The position numbers and the translations under genes were made by a program. The notes under the pieces were generated by a model that saw only the letters and a list, made by a program, of their open reading frames with translations, ran no database searches and was not told where the DNA came from. From Flavobacteriaceae bacterium (GTDB lineage: Bacteria > Bacteroidota > Bacteroidia > Flavobacteriales > Weeksellaceae): a stretch of DNA of 20,687 nt. Numbering within the stretch: position 1 is the stretch's first letter; each line of letters starts with the position of its first letter. Below are positions 7,185 through 15,489 of the stretch, piece by piece. The DNA lies in assembly GCA_031289875.1 (NCBI GenBank), contig JAITOO010000005.1:1-20687 (forward strand), in the 5' to 3' direction.

Positions 7185-7928
7185 ATGGAACAAAAAGAAT
7201 TTCTTTACGAAGGAAAAGCAAAACAGATTTTTGCAACAGACGATGTGCACAAAGTGATTGTGCATTACAAAGACGACGCAACGGCATACAACGCTCAAAA
7301 ACGCGGAACGATTGCAGATAAAGGCGTGATAAACAATGAAATATCTTCTATCATTTTCAAGTATTTGAAAAAAAACGGAATTTATACGCATTTTATTGAA
7401 AAACTCAATCATAGAGACCAACTAGTACAGAAAGTGTCAATTATTCCGCTGGAAGTGATTGTCAGAAACTACATTGCAGGCAGTATGGCGCAGCATTTGG
7501 GCATTGAAGAAGGAACGAAATCGCCGGTTACGATTATTGACATTTGCTATAAAAAAGACGAACTGGGCGATCCGCTTATCAACAACGACCATGCTGTGGC
7601 TCTGGGAGTTACGACTTATGAAGAGTTGGAGCGAATTTATAAAATCACGCGGAAAATCAATGAATTGCTGAAAGATTTGTTTTTAAAAATGAACATCATT
7701 TTGGTTGATTTTAAAATTGAATTTGGCAAAAATTCTGAGGGTGAACTTCTCCTTGCCGACGAAATCAGCCCCGACACCTGTCGTTTGTGGGACAAGGATA
7801 CGCTGAAAAAACTTGACAAAGACCGTTTCAGAAGAGATTTGGGCGGAGTAGAAGATGCTTACCACGAGATTTGGAACCGATTGAAAAAAGTAGTGAAAGA
7901 CGAAGAATTGAAGAATAACAAGTTGTAA
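7185..7928 (+). CDS. purC: SAICAR synthase (phosphoribosylaminoimidazole-succinocarboxamide synthase)
   Basis: This enzyme condenses CAIR with aspartate using ATP, giving SAICAR in purine synthesis. The 247 residues fit the compact bacterial form. Recognisable are [12 protein letters not shown] at the N-terminus, [13 protein letters not shown], the [13 protein letters not shown] segment, FKIEFGK, and the ATP/metal region [13 protein letters not shown] followed by RFRRDLGG. It lies 46 nt after purL and 31 nt before purF with no terminator or promoter between, so all three genes are likely one transcript under the purL leader. The start follows an A-rich stretch rather than a Shine-Dalgarno site, as is common in Bacteroidota. 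Confidence 0.97.
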   Translation: MEQKEFLYEGKAKQIFATDDVHKVIVHYKDDATAYNAQKRGTIADKGVINNEISSIIFKYLKKNGIYTHFIEKLNHRDQLVQKVSIIPLEVIVRNYIAGSMAQHLGIEEGTKSPVTIIDICYKKDELGDPLINNDHAVALGVTTYEELERIYKITRKINELLKDLFLKMNIILVDFKIEFGKNSEGELLLADEISPDTCRLWDKDTLKKLDKDRFRRDLGGVEDAYHEIWNRLKKVVKDEELKNNKL

Positions 7929-7959
7929 GTCTTAAAATTAGAGTTTATTTATTACATTA

Positions 7960-9420
7960 ATGAATTTTTCAAAAAATTATTATCAAAGAAATCGATTTAG
8001 ATTTTCAGAAAATATACTAAATGATTCTCCCACAGAAGAATGCGGTATTTTTGGAGTGTTTTCTTCACACAACATCGACACCTTTTCGTTAGTGCAGTTT
8101 GGGTTGTTTGCTTTGCAGCATCGCGGGCAGGAAGCCTGTGGTTTTTCCGTTTTGAAAGAAGGGCAAATCAGTACTTTCAAACAAGAAGGCTTGGTCTTGG
8201 ACGCTTTCAAATCTATTGATAAAACTTCTGATTATCAAGGAAATGCAGCAATAGGACATACACGCTACACAACGGCGGGCGACAAAAAAAAATACAATTA
8301 TCAGCCGTTATTTGCTAAAAATCAGTATGATACAACAGTTTTGTCCATTGCCCACAACGGTAATCTGATTAATATTCAGCCACTTAGAAATCAATTAGAA
8401 AAAGAAGGCATAAATTTTTTGGCAACTTCCGACACGGAAATAATGCTTCGGTTGATTCAGAAATATCTTCCCGAAGGAATAGAAAATGCTGTAAAAGAAT
8501 CAGTTAATCATATTGAAGGTGCATATTCTGTTTTGGCTTTGACACAGGAAAAATTGATTGCATTCCGCGACCCGAACGGTATCCGCCCGCTCTGCATCGG
8601 CGTTTTGGACGAGAAAACTTACGTTTTGGCTTCGGAAAGCTGTGCGCTGGATGCAGTCGGAGCGCAATTTTTCAGAGATGTTCTGCCCGGAGAAATGATT
8701 ATTATAGACAAAGAAGGATTTCATTCCGAGATTATTTTTGAAAAAACTCAGCCAAAAATCTGTGCTTTCGAGTATATCTATTTTGCCCGCCCCGATTCGA
8801 TTATTGAGAACATCGAAGCGCATAAAATCCGTATGAAAAGCGGAGAGAGGCTCTATCAACAAAGCCCCGTCAAGGCGGACATTGTCATCGGTGTTCCCGA
8901 TTCAGGCGTGCCTGCAGCGATTGGCTTTTCCAAAGTGTCGGGCATTCCGTTCATGCCTGTTTTGATTAAAAACCGATACATCGGTCGGTCGTTCATCGTC
9001 CCGACTCAGGAAATGAGGGAACGTGTTGTTAATCTGAAACTTAACCCGATTGCGGGAGAAATCAAAGGCAAAAAAATTGTGATTATTGACGACAGCATTG
9101 TGCGTGGAACAACTTCTAAACGTTTGGTCAAGATTTTGAGAGAAGCGGGAGCGAGAGAAATCCATTTCAGAAGCGCTTCTCCGCCGATTATTGCACCATG
9201 TTTTTTAGGAATTGACACGCCTGACAAAAGTGATTTGATTTCTGCTTCAAAAAACAAGGAAGAATTGAAAAATTATCTGAAAGTCAATTCATTGGATTTT
9301 ATTACAATTGAAAATTTAAAAGAACTTTTGGGAAGTGAAAATCATTGTTTCGGTTGTTTTACGGGGCATTACCCTGTAAATCAGGAAATTTATGAACCGG
9401 ATATTTTTTCGGGATTGTAA
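7960..9420 (+). CDS. purF: Amidophosphoribosyltransferase
   Basis: PurF makes 5-phosphoribosylamine from PRPP and glutamine, the committed step of purine synthesis. Residues 28 onward form the Ntn glutaminase domain: EECGIFGVFS places the catalytic cysteine at C28, implying removal of a 27-residue propeptide. GLFALQHRGQEACG follows. The phosphoribosyltransferase domain carries the PRPP loop IIDDSIVRGTTS. Cysteines in KICAFEYIYFARPDS, IIAPCFLGID and HCFGCF sit where the Bacillus-type enzyme binds a [4Fe-4S] cluster, so this looks like the oxygen-sensitive, propeptide-bearing class rather than the E. coli type. At 486 residues it is complete. It is the last gene of the purLCF set. Confidence 0.96.
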   Translation: MNFSKNYYQRNRFRFSENILNDSPTEECGIFGVFSSHNIDTFSLVQFGLFALQHRGQEACGFSVLKEGQISTFKQEGLVLDAFKSIDKTSDYQGNAAIGHTRYTTAGDKKKYNYQPLFAKNQYDTTVLSIAHNGNLINIQPLRNQLEKEGINFLATSDTEIMLRLIQKYLPEGIENAVKESVNHIEGAYSVLALTQEKLIAFRDPNGIRPLCIGVLDEKTYVLASESCALDAVGAQFFRDVLPGEMIIIDKEGFHSEIIFEKTQPKICAFEYIYFARPDSIIENIEAHKIRMKSGERLYQQSPVKADIVIGVPDSGVPAAIGFSKVSGIPFMPVLIKNRYIGRSFIVPTQEMRERVVNLKLNPIAGEIKGKKIVIIDDSIVRGTTSKRLVKILREAGAREIHFRSASPPIIAPCFLGIDTPDKSDLISASKNKEELKNYLKVNSLDFITIENLKELLGSENHCFGCFTGHYPVNQEIYEPDIFSGL

Positions 9421-9510
9421 TTGCTCCAAGAGGAAAATTCCTCAACACAGATTCAACATCTCGAAACGACAAATTTTAGTTAAAAACACGAGATTTAAGA
9501 AAATAAATAA

Positions 9511-9518
9511 TAGTTTTG
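9511..9518 (+). promoter_or_regulatory. Candidate -7 element for hisA
   Basis: TAGTTTTG matches TAnnTTTG and lies 22 nt before the hisA ATG. No TTG lies at the expected -33 distance, so this is weaker than the tRNA or rpsP promoters. An inverted repeat, GAGGAAAATTCCTC (9430-9443), in the same 120-nt gap lacks a U-run and is not a clear terminator. Confidence 0.35.
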
Positions 9519-9540
9519 TAATTTCAAATCGCAAATAAAA

Positions 9541-10263
9541 ATGAGAATCATTCCAGCCATAGACATCATCAACGGAAAATGCGTGCGCCTGACCAAAGGC
9601 GATTACAGCACAGAAAAAGTCTATTCCGAAAATCCCGTCGATGTCGCTAAGATGTTTGAAGACAGTGGTTTGCAATATCTTCACTTGGTTGATTTGGACG
9701 GCGCAAAATCCAATCGAATTGTCAATTACAAGACTTTGCATAAAATCGCCTCTCAAACTTTGTTGAAAATCGATTTCGGAGGCGGACTGAAAAGCGATGA
9801 CGACCTGCGGATTGCCTTTGAAAACGGTGCAAATCAAGTAACGGGCGGAAGCATCGCCGTGAAAAATCCTGAAATTTTTCTTTCATGGATTAAACATTAC
9901 GGAAGCGAAAAAATTATCCTCGGCGCAGATGCCAAAGACCGAAAAATTGCAACGCACGGCTGGCTGGAATCTTCTTCGCTGGATGTGGTCAATTTTATTC
10001 AAGAATATGAAAATAAGGGAATTACCTATGCCATCTGCACGGATATTTCCAAAGACGGAATGTTGGCGGGAACTGCCGACAATTTGTACAGAGAAATCAT
10101 GGAAAAAACCGGCGTTAAACTCATTGCGAGCGGCGGCGTGGCTTCTATGGAAGATTTGTTTCTGCTCAAAGAAATCGGCTGCGAGGGCGTAATTGTCGGA
10201 AAAGCGATTTATGAGAAAAAAATCTCTCTGAAAGAATTGAAAAAATATATTGATGAGTGGTAA
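9541..10263 (+). CDS. hisA: ProFAR isomerase (phosphoribosylformimino-5-aminoimidazole carboxamide ribotide isomerase)
   Basis: HisA performs the Amadori rearrangement of ProFAR to PRFAR, the step between HisI (in hisIE) and HisF/HisH. The 240-residue (beta/alpha)8 barrel has the expected catalytic aspartates: D8 in [15 protein letters not shown] and D130 in ILGADAKD. The phosphate-binding loops DFGGGLKS and [12 protein letters not shown] are present, and [11 protein letters not shown] is characteristic. It follows purF at 120 nt with a possible promoter of its own. hisA is separated from hisF-hisIE by the whole purine unit, so the histidine pathway is split here, and hisG, hisD, hisC, hisB and hisH are not in the window. 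Confidence 0.96.
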   Translation: MRIIPAIDIINGKCVRLTKGDYSTEKVYSENPVDVAKMFEDSGLQYLHLVDLDGAKSNRIVNYKTLHKIASQTLLKIDFGGGLKSDDDLRIAFENGANQVTGGSIAVKNPEIFLSWIKHYGSEKIILGADAKDRKIATHGWLESSSLDVVNFIQEYENKGITYAICTDISKDGMLAGTADNLYREIMEKTGVKLIASGGVASMEDLFLLKEIGCEGVIVGKAIYEKKISLKELKKYIDEW

Positions 10264-10549
10264 ATTGTGAGATGCTAATTTTGTCCATTTTTCAAAAAAA
10301 GCAAGAAATCTTCTGCCTGATTGCAAAAATGCCTGCACTTGATAATCTGCTAAAACTTTGTGCAAGGGGAAATATGTATTTTTCAAACAATTGCTCTTGC
10401 TATCTTAATGATTGGAAAAAACGCATTAATAACTTGATAGTCTGGCTGTTATATCTATACGTCTATTTGGCGACGATAAAAAACATCAAAAAAACTTGTT
10501 ATTTTATGATTTTTATCATATATTTACCCATACTAAAAAACACAAAAAG
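10264..10549. other. Intergenic region between hisA and the acyl-CoA synthetase gene
   Basis: These 286 nt contain no frame resembling a known protein. The only supported element is the promoter at its 3' end (10496-10526). Confidence 0.5.
10496..10526 (+). promoter_or_regulatory. Candidate promoter for the acyl-CoA synthetase gene
   Basis: TTG at 10496-10498 is followed by 20 nt and TATATTTA at 10519-10526 (one deviation from TAnnTTTG). The predicted start is near 10533, which supports the ATG at 10550 and argues against an upstream start at 10496. Confidence 0.45.
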
Positions 10550-12211
10550 ATGATAAAAAAATTTTTAAAGCAGACGAGCTTCGCCTCACAAGAAGATTTT
10601 ATTCAAAATTTCAAAGTCAATGTTCCAAAAGATTTCAATTTTGCTTACGATATTGTTGATGAGTGGGCGAGCGTTGCACCCGACAAAAAAGCTTTGTGTT
10701 GGACAAACGACAAAGACGAACACCGAAATTTCACTTTTAAGGAAATAAAGGAAATGAGTGACAAAACAGCTTCTTTTTTTCAAACCATAGGCATAAGAAG
10801 AAAAGACAAAGTCATGCTGCTGCTCAAACGCAATTATGAATTTTGGTCTGCGCTGCTGGCTCTCCACAAGTTGGGCGCGGTAGCCGTTCCCGCCACACAT
10901 TTGCTTACGGAAAAAGACATCGTTTACCGAAATAATGTCGCAAAAATAGATGCCGTTTTCTGTTCCGATGACGAATATTTACAGGACAATATTATCAAGG
11001 CGAGACATCTGTCTCCGACGGTAAAAATTTACATTACCAAAGGAAAAAACATTCCCGACGGCTGGGAAGATTACGAAAAAGGCATCAAAAATGCACCGCC
11101 GTTTTCCAAGCCCAAAAGTGTCAATAGCAACGACGACATGATGCTGTTGTATTTCACTTCGGGAACGACAGGAAATCCAAAAATGGCGGCGCATGATTTC
11201 ACTTATCCACTGGCACACATTGTTACGGCAAAATATTGGCACAACTTGCACGAAAACAGCCTCCATTTCACGCTGGCAGATACAGGCTGGGCAAAAGCCG
11301 TCTGGGGAAAGATTTACGGGCAATGGATTGCAGGTGCGAGCGTTTTTACTTACGACCACGAAAAATTTAGTCCATCGGACGTGCTGCGTTTGATAGAAAA
11401 GTATAAAATCACCTCATTTTGCGCTCCGCCGACCGTTTATCGTTTTATGATTCAGGAAGATTTGAAAAAATACGATTTGAGTTCTCTCGAATACTGCACG
11501 ACCGCAGGCGAGTCTTTGAACTATTCGGTTTTCAAAACTTTTTATCAGGCGACAGGAGTGAAAATCCGCGAAGCCTTCGGGCAGACGGAAACCGTTCCGA
11601 TTATCATTACTTTCCCATGGATAACTGCCGTTCCGGGAGCAATGGGGATCGCAAATCCTCAATTTGATGTGAAACTTATTGATTCTGAGGGGAAAGAAGT
11701 CGAGCCGGAAGAACATGGAGAAATCGTTATTGACCATACGGTCGAACATCCGCTGGGCTTATTCATGGGATATTTTAACAATTCAGATAAAAATCGTCAG
11801 GTTTTCAGCAGTTACGGCTATCACACGGGAGATATTGCATGGAAAGACAAGAATGGCTATTTTTGGTATGTAGGTCGCTCCGATGATGTGATTAAAAGTT
11901 CAGGTTACAGAATTGGTCCTTTTGAAGTAGAAAGCGCTTTATTGACTCATGATGCTGTCATTGAATGCGCCATAACGGGCGTTCCTGACAAACTGCGCGG
12001 ACAGGTGGTGAAGGCAACCATCGTTCTTTCAGATAAATGCAAAAACAAGGCAGACGAGGATCTGAAAACAGAACTGCAAAACCACGTGAAGCATACGACA
12101 GCGCCTTATAAGTATCCGAGAATTATCGAGTTTGTCGATGCTTTGCCGAAGACTATCAGCGGGAAAATCAAACGGGCAGAAATACGGCAATGGAAAACGC
12201 CGGAAAATTAG
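10550..12211 (+). CDS. AMP-forming acyl-CoA synthetase (short/medium-chain type)
   Basis: This member of the ANL adenylating superfamily activates a carboxylic acid to an acyl-AMP and then to an acyl-CoA in the cytosol. The 553 residues contain the phosphate-binding loop YFTSGTTGNPK (201-211), the AFGQTETVP motif, YHTGD, the hinge GRSDDVIKSSGYRIGP and the C-terminal lysine K539 in KTISGKIKR. Overall sequence style resembles the medium-chain acyl-CoA synthetase (ACSM-like) group more than acetyl-CoA synthetase, so short or branched fatty acids are plausible substrates. The sequence alone does not fix this. The ATG at 10550 fits the upstream promoter. It is transcribed alone, convergent with the aminotransferase gene. 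Confidence 0.88.
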   Translation: MIKKFLKQTSFASQEDFIQNFKVNVPKDFNFAYDIVDEWASVAPDKKALCWTNDKDEHRNFTFKEIKEMSDKTASFFQTIGIRRKDKVMLLLKRNYEFWSALLALHKLGAVAVPATHLLTEKDIVYRNNVAKIDAVFCSDDEYLQDNIIKARHLSPTVKIYITKGKNIPDGWEDYEKGIKNAPPFSKPKSVNSNDDMMLLYFTSGTTGNPKMAAHDFTYPLAHIVTAKYWHNLHENSLHFTLADTGWAKAVWGKIYGQWIAGASVFTYDHEKFSPSDVLRLIEKYKITSFCAPPTVYRFMIQEDLKKYDLSSLEYCTTAGESLNYSVFKTFYQATGVKIREAFGQTETVPIIITFPWITAVPGAMGIANPQFDVKLIDSEGKEVEPEEHGEIVIDHTVEHPLGLFMGYFNNSDKNRQVFSSYGYHTGDIAWKDKNGYFWYVGRSDDVIKSSGYRIGPFEVESALLTHDAVIECAITGVPDKLRGQVVKATIVLSDKCKNKADEDLKTELQNHVKHTTAPYKYPRIIEFVDALPKTISGKIKRAEIRQWKTPEN

Positions 12212-12224
12212 CCTTAAATAAAAT

Positions 12225-12427
12225 GTATGCTATTGTAATTATGTGTATAACAAATTGTTAAAATCTTTTTCATAAAACCAAAATTTGTTTGCACAAAAGT
12301 TTGACAGAGACTCTAAAACCCGCCAAGCCTCTAAATTGGCGATAAAATGTGTTTGTGTTTTAATCATTTAACGTTTTCATAAAGAAATGTATTATAGAAT
12401 GATTGTCCATTTGTTACAATAGCATAC
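12225..12427. mobile_element. MITE-like element with 14-bp terminal inverted repeats
   Basis: GTATGCTATTGTAA (12225-12238) and its exact reverse complement TTACAATAGCATAC (12414-12427) bound a 203-bp noncoding, AT-rich segment between two convergent genes. Inside is a small hairpin, CGCCAA/TTGGCG (12321-12341). There is no ORF. I see no clear target-site duplication, so the mobile nature is inferred from the repeats only; a long-range RNA stem at the ends of the two transcripts is the alternative. Confidence 0.4.
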
Positions 12428-12436
12428 TTTTTTAAA

Positions 12437-13621
12437 TTAATTTTCTCGAAGTTCAACGGCTTCTTTTAATTGTTTCATAGCCTTTCCCAGTACGGATATT
12501 GGGCAACCGATGTTCATCCGCATAAAACCTGTTCCTTCGATGCCGAACATTGAGCCGTCGTTCAAAGCTAAGCGGGCTTTGTTGGTAAATAAATCGTTCA
12601 AATCTTTTTGATGAAGATGCAACTCTCTGCAATCCAGCCATAAAAGAAACGACGCTTCGGGCATAACCACTTTGATTTTCGGTATGTTTTTTTTCAAGTA
12701 ATCATCGACGAACAAAATATTTTTCCAAAGATAGGTTTTCAACTCTGCGAGCCAATCTTCCCCATGATTATAGGCTGCTTGCAACGCCAGATAGGCAAAG
12801 ATAGTGCCGTCGTCCAATTCGCTTTTTTTCAGATAGTTATAATATTTTTCTCTGATTTTAGGATTTTTGATTATAGAATAAGAGGACACAATTCCCGCAA
12901 TATTAAAGGTTTTAGACGGTGCGCCGAGAAGGATGCTGTTCTGCGCCGCCTTTTTTGAAACCATCGCAAAAGGAACGTGCTTGTTTCCATTAAAAACCAA
13001 GTCGGAATGAATCTCGTCAGAAATGACTAAAATCTTGTGTTTGAAACAAATATCGGCAAGCTGCGCTAATTCTTCTTTTGTCCAGACTCTCCCGCCGGGG
13101 TTATGGGGATTGGAAAGAATCAAAATTTTTGTATTTTCTTTTTCTGCAAGTTGTTCTAAATTAGCGAAATCCATTCGATATTGCACTCCATCGAAAATCA
13201 GAGGATTGCTGATGACTTCTCTTTTGTGCAGGTTTAAAACAATCCTGAATGGGTGATAAACAGGCGGTTGTATAATAATTTTGTCGCCCTCGCAAGAAAA
13301 CAGGTCGATAGCAAAGGAAATTCCTTTGACCACTCCCGGAACGAAGCAAATTTCTTCTTTGGAGACCGCCCAGCCATTGCGCCTCGCCTGCCAGCCGATG
13401 ATGGTGTTGTAATAATCGTCGGAAGCGAAAGTGTAGCCGTAAATTCCGTGTTGTGCGCGCTTTGTCAGAGCTTCGATGACGACGGGCGGAGCGGAAAAAT
13501 CCATATCTGCCACCCAGAGGGGAATGAGGTCATCTCTGCCGTACAGCCGTTTTAAAACACCGTATTTAAAAGAATCTGTACCTTTTCGTTCAATAATTTG
13601 GTCGAAATTATATTTTGTCAT
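12437..13621 (-). CDS. patB: PatB/MalY-family PLP aminotransferase (likely cystathionine beta-lyase)
   Basis: This is a fold-type I pyridoxal-phosphate enzyme of 394 residues. Visible are the N-terminal PLWVADMDF typical of the MalY/PatB group, SNPHNPGGR (170-178), the cofactor-ring aspartate in ISDEIHSDL (D202), and the Schiff-base lysine K237 in GAPSKTFNIAG. Family members cleave the C-S bond of cystathionine or cysteine, giving homocysteine or sulfide, pyruvate and ammonia; some also act in regulation (MalY). It is a single-gene unit on the minus strand, divergent from the TonB-C-domain gene, with TATTTTTG (13654-13647) as a -7 box. Exact substrate unknown. Confidence 0.9.
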   Translation of the reverse strand: MTKYNFDQIIERKGTDSFKYGVLKRLYGRDDLIPLWVADMDFSAPPVVIEALTKRAQHGIYGYTFASDDYYNTIIGWQARRNGWAVSKEEICFVPGVVKGISFAIDLFSCEGDKIIIQPPVYHPFRIVLNLHKREVISNPLIFDGVQYRMDFANLEQLAEKENTKILILSNPHNPGGRVWTKEELAQLADICFKHKILVISDEIHSDLVFNGNKHVPFAMVSKKAAQNSILLGAPSKTFNIAGIVSSYSIIKNPKIREKYYNYLKKSELDDGTIFAYLALQAAYNHGEDWLAELKTYLWKNILFVDDYLKKNIPKIKVVMPEASFLLWLDCRELHLHQKDLNDLFTNKARLALNDGSMFGIEGTGFMRMNIGCPISVLGKAMKQLKEAVELREN

Positions 13622-13646
13622 GCTGTTTTTTATGATTTTTCTTGTG

Positions 13647-13654
13647 CAAAAATA
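13647..13654 (-). promoter_or_regulatory. Candidate -7 element for patB
   Basis: The minus strand reads TATTTTTG, an exact TAnnTTTG match 25 nt before the ATG. No TTG is found at the usual -33 spacing. Confidence 0.4.
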
Positions 13655-13679
13655 TGAGTTTTGATTAAATTTTTTTTAT

Positions 13680-13687
13680 TAATTTTG
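13680..13687 (+). promoter_or_regulatory. Candidate -7 element for the TonB-C-domain gene
   Basis: TAATTTTG matches TAnnTTTG, with TTTTG 16 nt upstream (short spacing). It lies downstream of a possible TTG start at 13661, which argues for a later start. Confidence 0.35.
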
Positions 13688-13699
13688 GCAAAAAGTAAG

Positions 13700-14176
13700 T
13701 TGAATATAAAAAAATTGATGATTTTTGGTCTGCTGTTGCGTTCGCTTTTCGTCTGCGGACAGGAAAAGGCAGTTTTGGATTCCATAAAACCGCCTGCTGA
13801 TTCTGTTTTCTCAACCCAAATTTTGCAATGCCCGAAAGATAATGCAAACTTTATTTATGATGATTCTTATCTTTTTGATAAAGCAGCAGAATATACGGGA
13901 GGACTAAAGGGTCTTACGGATTTTATTGGAAATACAATGTATTATCCTCAAAAAGCCATCAAAAAAAACATACAAGGAAAAGTCGTACTAAAATTTGTTG
14001 TAGAGATAGACGGAACGGTTTCCAATATTTCTATTTTAAAAGACCCAAATGAACTGCTTTCAAAAGAAGCAATCAGAGTTTTGAAACTAACGGAACACTG
14101 GATTCCTGCTGAAAAATGTGGAACGTCTGTGCGTTCGTATTACCGTTTGCCCATAACATTTCGTTTACATAATTAA
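13700..14176 (+). CDS. Secreted TonB C-terminal-domain protein
   Basis: The last 80 or so residues (YPQKAIKKNIQGKVVLKFVV, then ISILKDPNELLSKEAIRVLK and a WIPAEKCG-YYRLPITFRL end) match the TonB C-terminal fold, which contacts outer-membrane receptors. Instead of a membrane anchor and a Pro-rich spacer, the N-terminus looks like a cleavable signal peptide ending near FVCGQ. A TTG at 13700 gives MNIKKLMIFGLLL, with the expected lysines before the hydrophobic core. An ATG at 13718 would drop them, and a TTG at 13661 precedes the likely promoter. A lipoprotein at the single Cys is possible but the lipobox is poor. It is divergent from patB and 10 nt upstream of the next gene. Role unknown. Confidence 0.75.
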   Translation: MNIKKLMIFGLLLRSLFVCGQEKAVLDSIKPPADSVFSTQILQCPKDNANFIYDDSYLFDKAAEYTGGLKGLTDFIGNTMYYPQKAIKKNIQGKVVLKFVVEIDGTVSNISILKDPNELLSKEAIRVLKLTEHWIPAEKCGTSVRSYYRLPITFRLHN

Positions 14177-14186
14177 AAATAATTTT

Positions 14187-14600
14187 ATGAAAATCAGATA
14201 TTTAGCTTTATTAGTCTTAGTGATTTTCGCAGGAGTTTTGTTTTTCACCAATCCAAACGAAAGCGAATATCAAGGTTTTATGAAAGAGAAATTTACGCAG
14301 GTTGTCAATCAAAAAATAGAGGAAGAAACAGCAAAAGTGCAAGACCCTCGTTTGCAGAAATGGATTGATTTGGGCAGAAAATTTTTACCGTCTGTGCAAG
14401 AACCTGTGGTAAATCAGTTGATTGATGTTTTCACGAAACGGGAAAATTACTATTTCTTTTCTCTGATAAAAGTCCGTTATCACGAGGAATGGCACACGGC
14501 AGGTTTTGGGATTTTCAATAAATACCGCCTCTTTCCGCAGATAGATAAGGAATTGCAGAACATTGATTTAAAGGAGATTATCAATCAAGGGCGAAAATGA
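14187..14600 (+). CDS. Small membrane-anchored or secreted protein, DUF4359-like
   Basis: This 137-residue protein begins MKIRYLALLVLVIFAGVLFF, a single hydrophobic segment acting as anchor or signal peptide, followed by TNPNESEYQGFM. That motif and the late YYFFSLIKV ... GFGIFNKY segment resemble DUF4359 proteins as I remember them. The rest should lie in the periplasm. It follows the TonB-C-domain gene at 10 nt, so the two are likely co-transcribed. Its stop is one base from the end of the convergent ppx gene. Function unknown; the family assignment needs a profile search. Confidence 0.7.
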   Translation: MKIRYLALLVLVIFAGVLFFTNPNESEYQGFMKEKFTQVVNQKIEEETAKVQDPRLQKWIDLGRKFLPSVQEPVVNQLIDVFTKRENYYFFSLIKVRYHEEWHTAGFGIFNKYRLFPQIDKELQNIDLKEIINQGRK

Positions 14601-14601
14601 A

Positions 14602-15489
14602 TTAATTTTTCCGGTTTTTATACATCAGCGTTATCATACCGTCGGCTGCGCCGATTTTCGGAACGTAAATCCGCGAAGCGTGCGCCCATTTCATAACCGA
14701 AGTGTAAATTTCCAAAGCGGGAACAATTACGTCGGCGCGGTCGGGTTTCATGTTGTACGTTTCCGCACGTTCTTCGTAAGTCATGTTTTTCATGATTTCA
14801 TATTGACGTTGCAAATAGCTCCCTGACAAGTATTTACCATCTTCTTTCCGCGACATTTTAAAAATGTAATTGATGTTTCCGCCTGAGCCGACCAACTCCA
14901 CGCGTTTGCCTTTGGTAATTTCATTCACCCAAGGTTTTACTATTTTTTTCAAGTCGGATTCATCGATTTTGTTGTCCAAAATCCGCACCGTGCCTATGGG
15001 AAATGAACGGCTTGCGAGGACTTTCCCTTTGTTGAGCAGAGAAATTTCAGTGCTTCCGCCGCCGACATCGACATAGAGATAGCAATTCTCAGAATGCAAA
15101 AATTCGTTCAGTTCGGAACTGAAAATGATTTTGGCTTCTTCTTCGCCCGAAATCACTTCTATTTTAATTCCGCTTTTCTTTTTAACTTTCCGAATCATCT
15201 CGTCGGAATTTTCCGCCTCGCGCATCGCAGAAGTAGCGAAAGCCCTGTATTTATCGACGTTGTAAATGTTCATCAACAAGTGATAGGCTTTCATCGCATC
15301 GCCGAGACGCTGAATGGTTTTCTCGGAAATTTTGCTTTGAGTAAAAACATCATCGCCCAAACGAATCGGAGAGCGAACTAAACTCGTCTTATTGAAAACC
15401 GTTCCGTTCGAAGTCTCATAAATGGTTTTAATCAAGAGTCTTACGGCGTTAGACCCGATGTCTATGGCAGCATAAGTCAATATGTTCAT
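14602..15489 (-). CDS. ppx: Exopolyphosphatase, Ppx/GppA family
   Basis: These enzymes release phosphate from polyphosphate ends, or hydrolyse pppGpp to ppGpp. The 295 residues cover only the two actin-like ASKHA phosphatase domains and lack the C-terminal HD-like region of E. coli Ppx. Motifs are AAIDIGSNAVRLLI (residues 7-20), ATSAMREA (85-92), ISGEEEA with the catalytic Glu (113-119), and the phosphate loop DVGGGSTEIS (141-150). The start codon overlaps the end of ppk1 by 4 nt (ATGA), so translation is coupled to polyphosphate kinase. Pairing with ppk1 favours polyphosphate as substrate over pppGpp. Confidence 0.93.
   Translation of the reverse strand: MNILTYAAIDIGSNAVRLLIKTIYETSNGTVFNKTSLVRSPIRLGDDVFTQSKISEKTIQRLGDAMKAYHLLMNIYNVDKYRAFATSAMREAENSDEMIRKVKKKSGIKIEVISGEEEAKIIFSSELNEFLHSENCYLYVDVGGGSTEISLLNKGKVLASRSFPIGTVRILDNKIDESDLKKIVKPWVNEITKGKRVELVGSGGNINYIFKMSRKEDGKYLSGSYLQRQYEIMKNMTYEERAETYNMKPDRADVIVPALEIYTSVMKWAHASRIYVPKIGAADGMITLMYKNRKN

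Noticed and set aside
9430..9443. Inverted repeat GAGGAAAATTCCTC after purF as a terminator
   Set aside because: The stem is only 5-6 bp and no T-run follows.
9883..10386. 167-codon minus-strand ORF over the end of hisA and the following gap
   Set aside because: Most of it is the antisense shadow of hisA. The remainder (10264-10386) reads open on both strands, but I cannot tie it to a protein family or find a second copy here.
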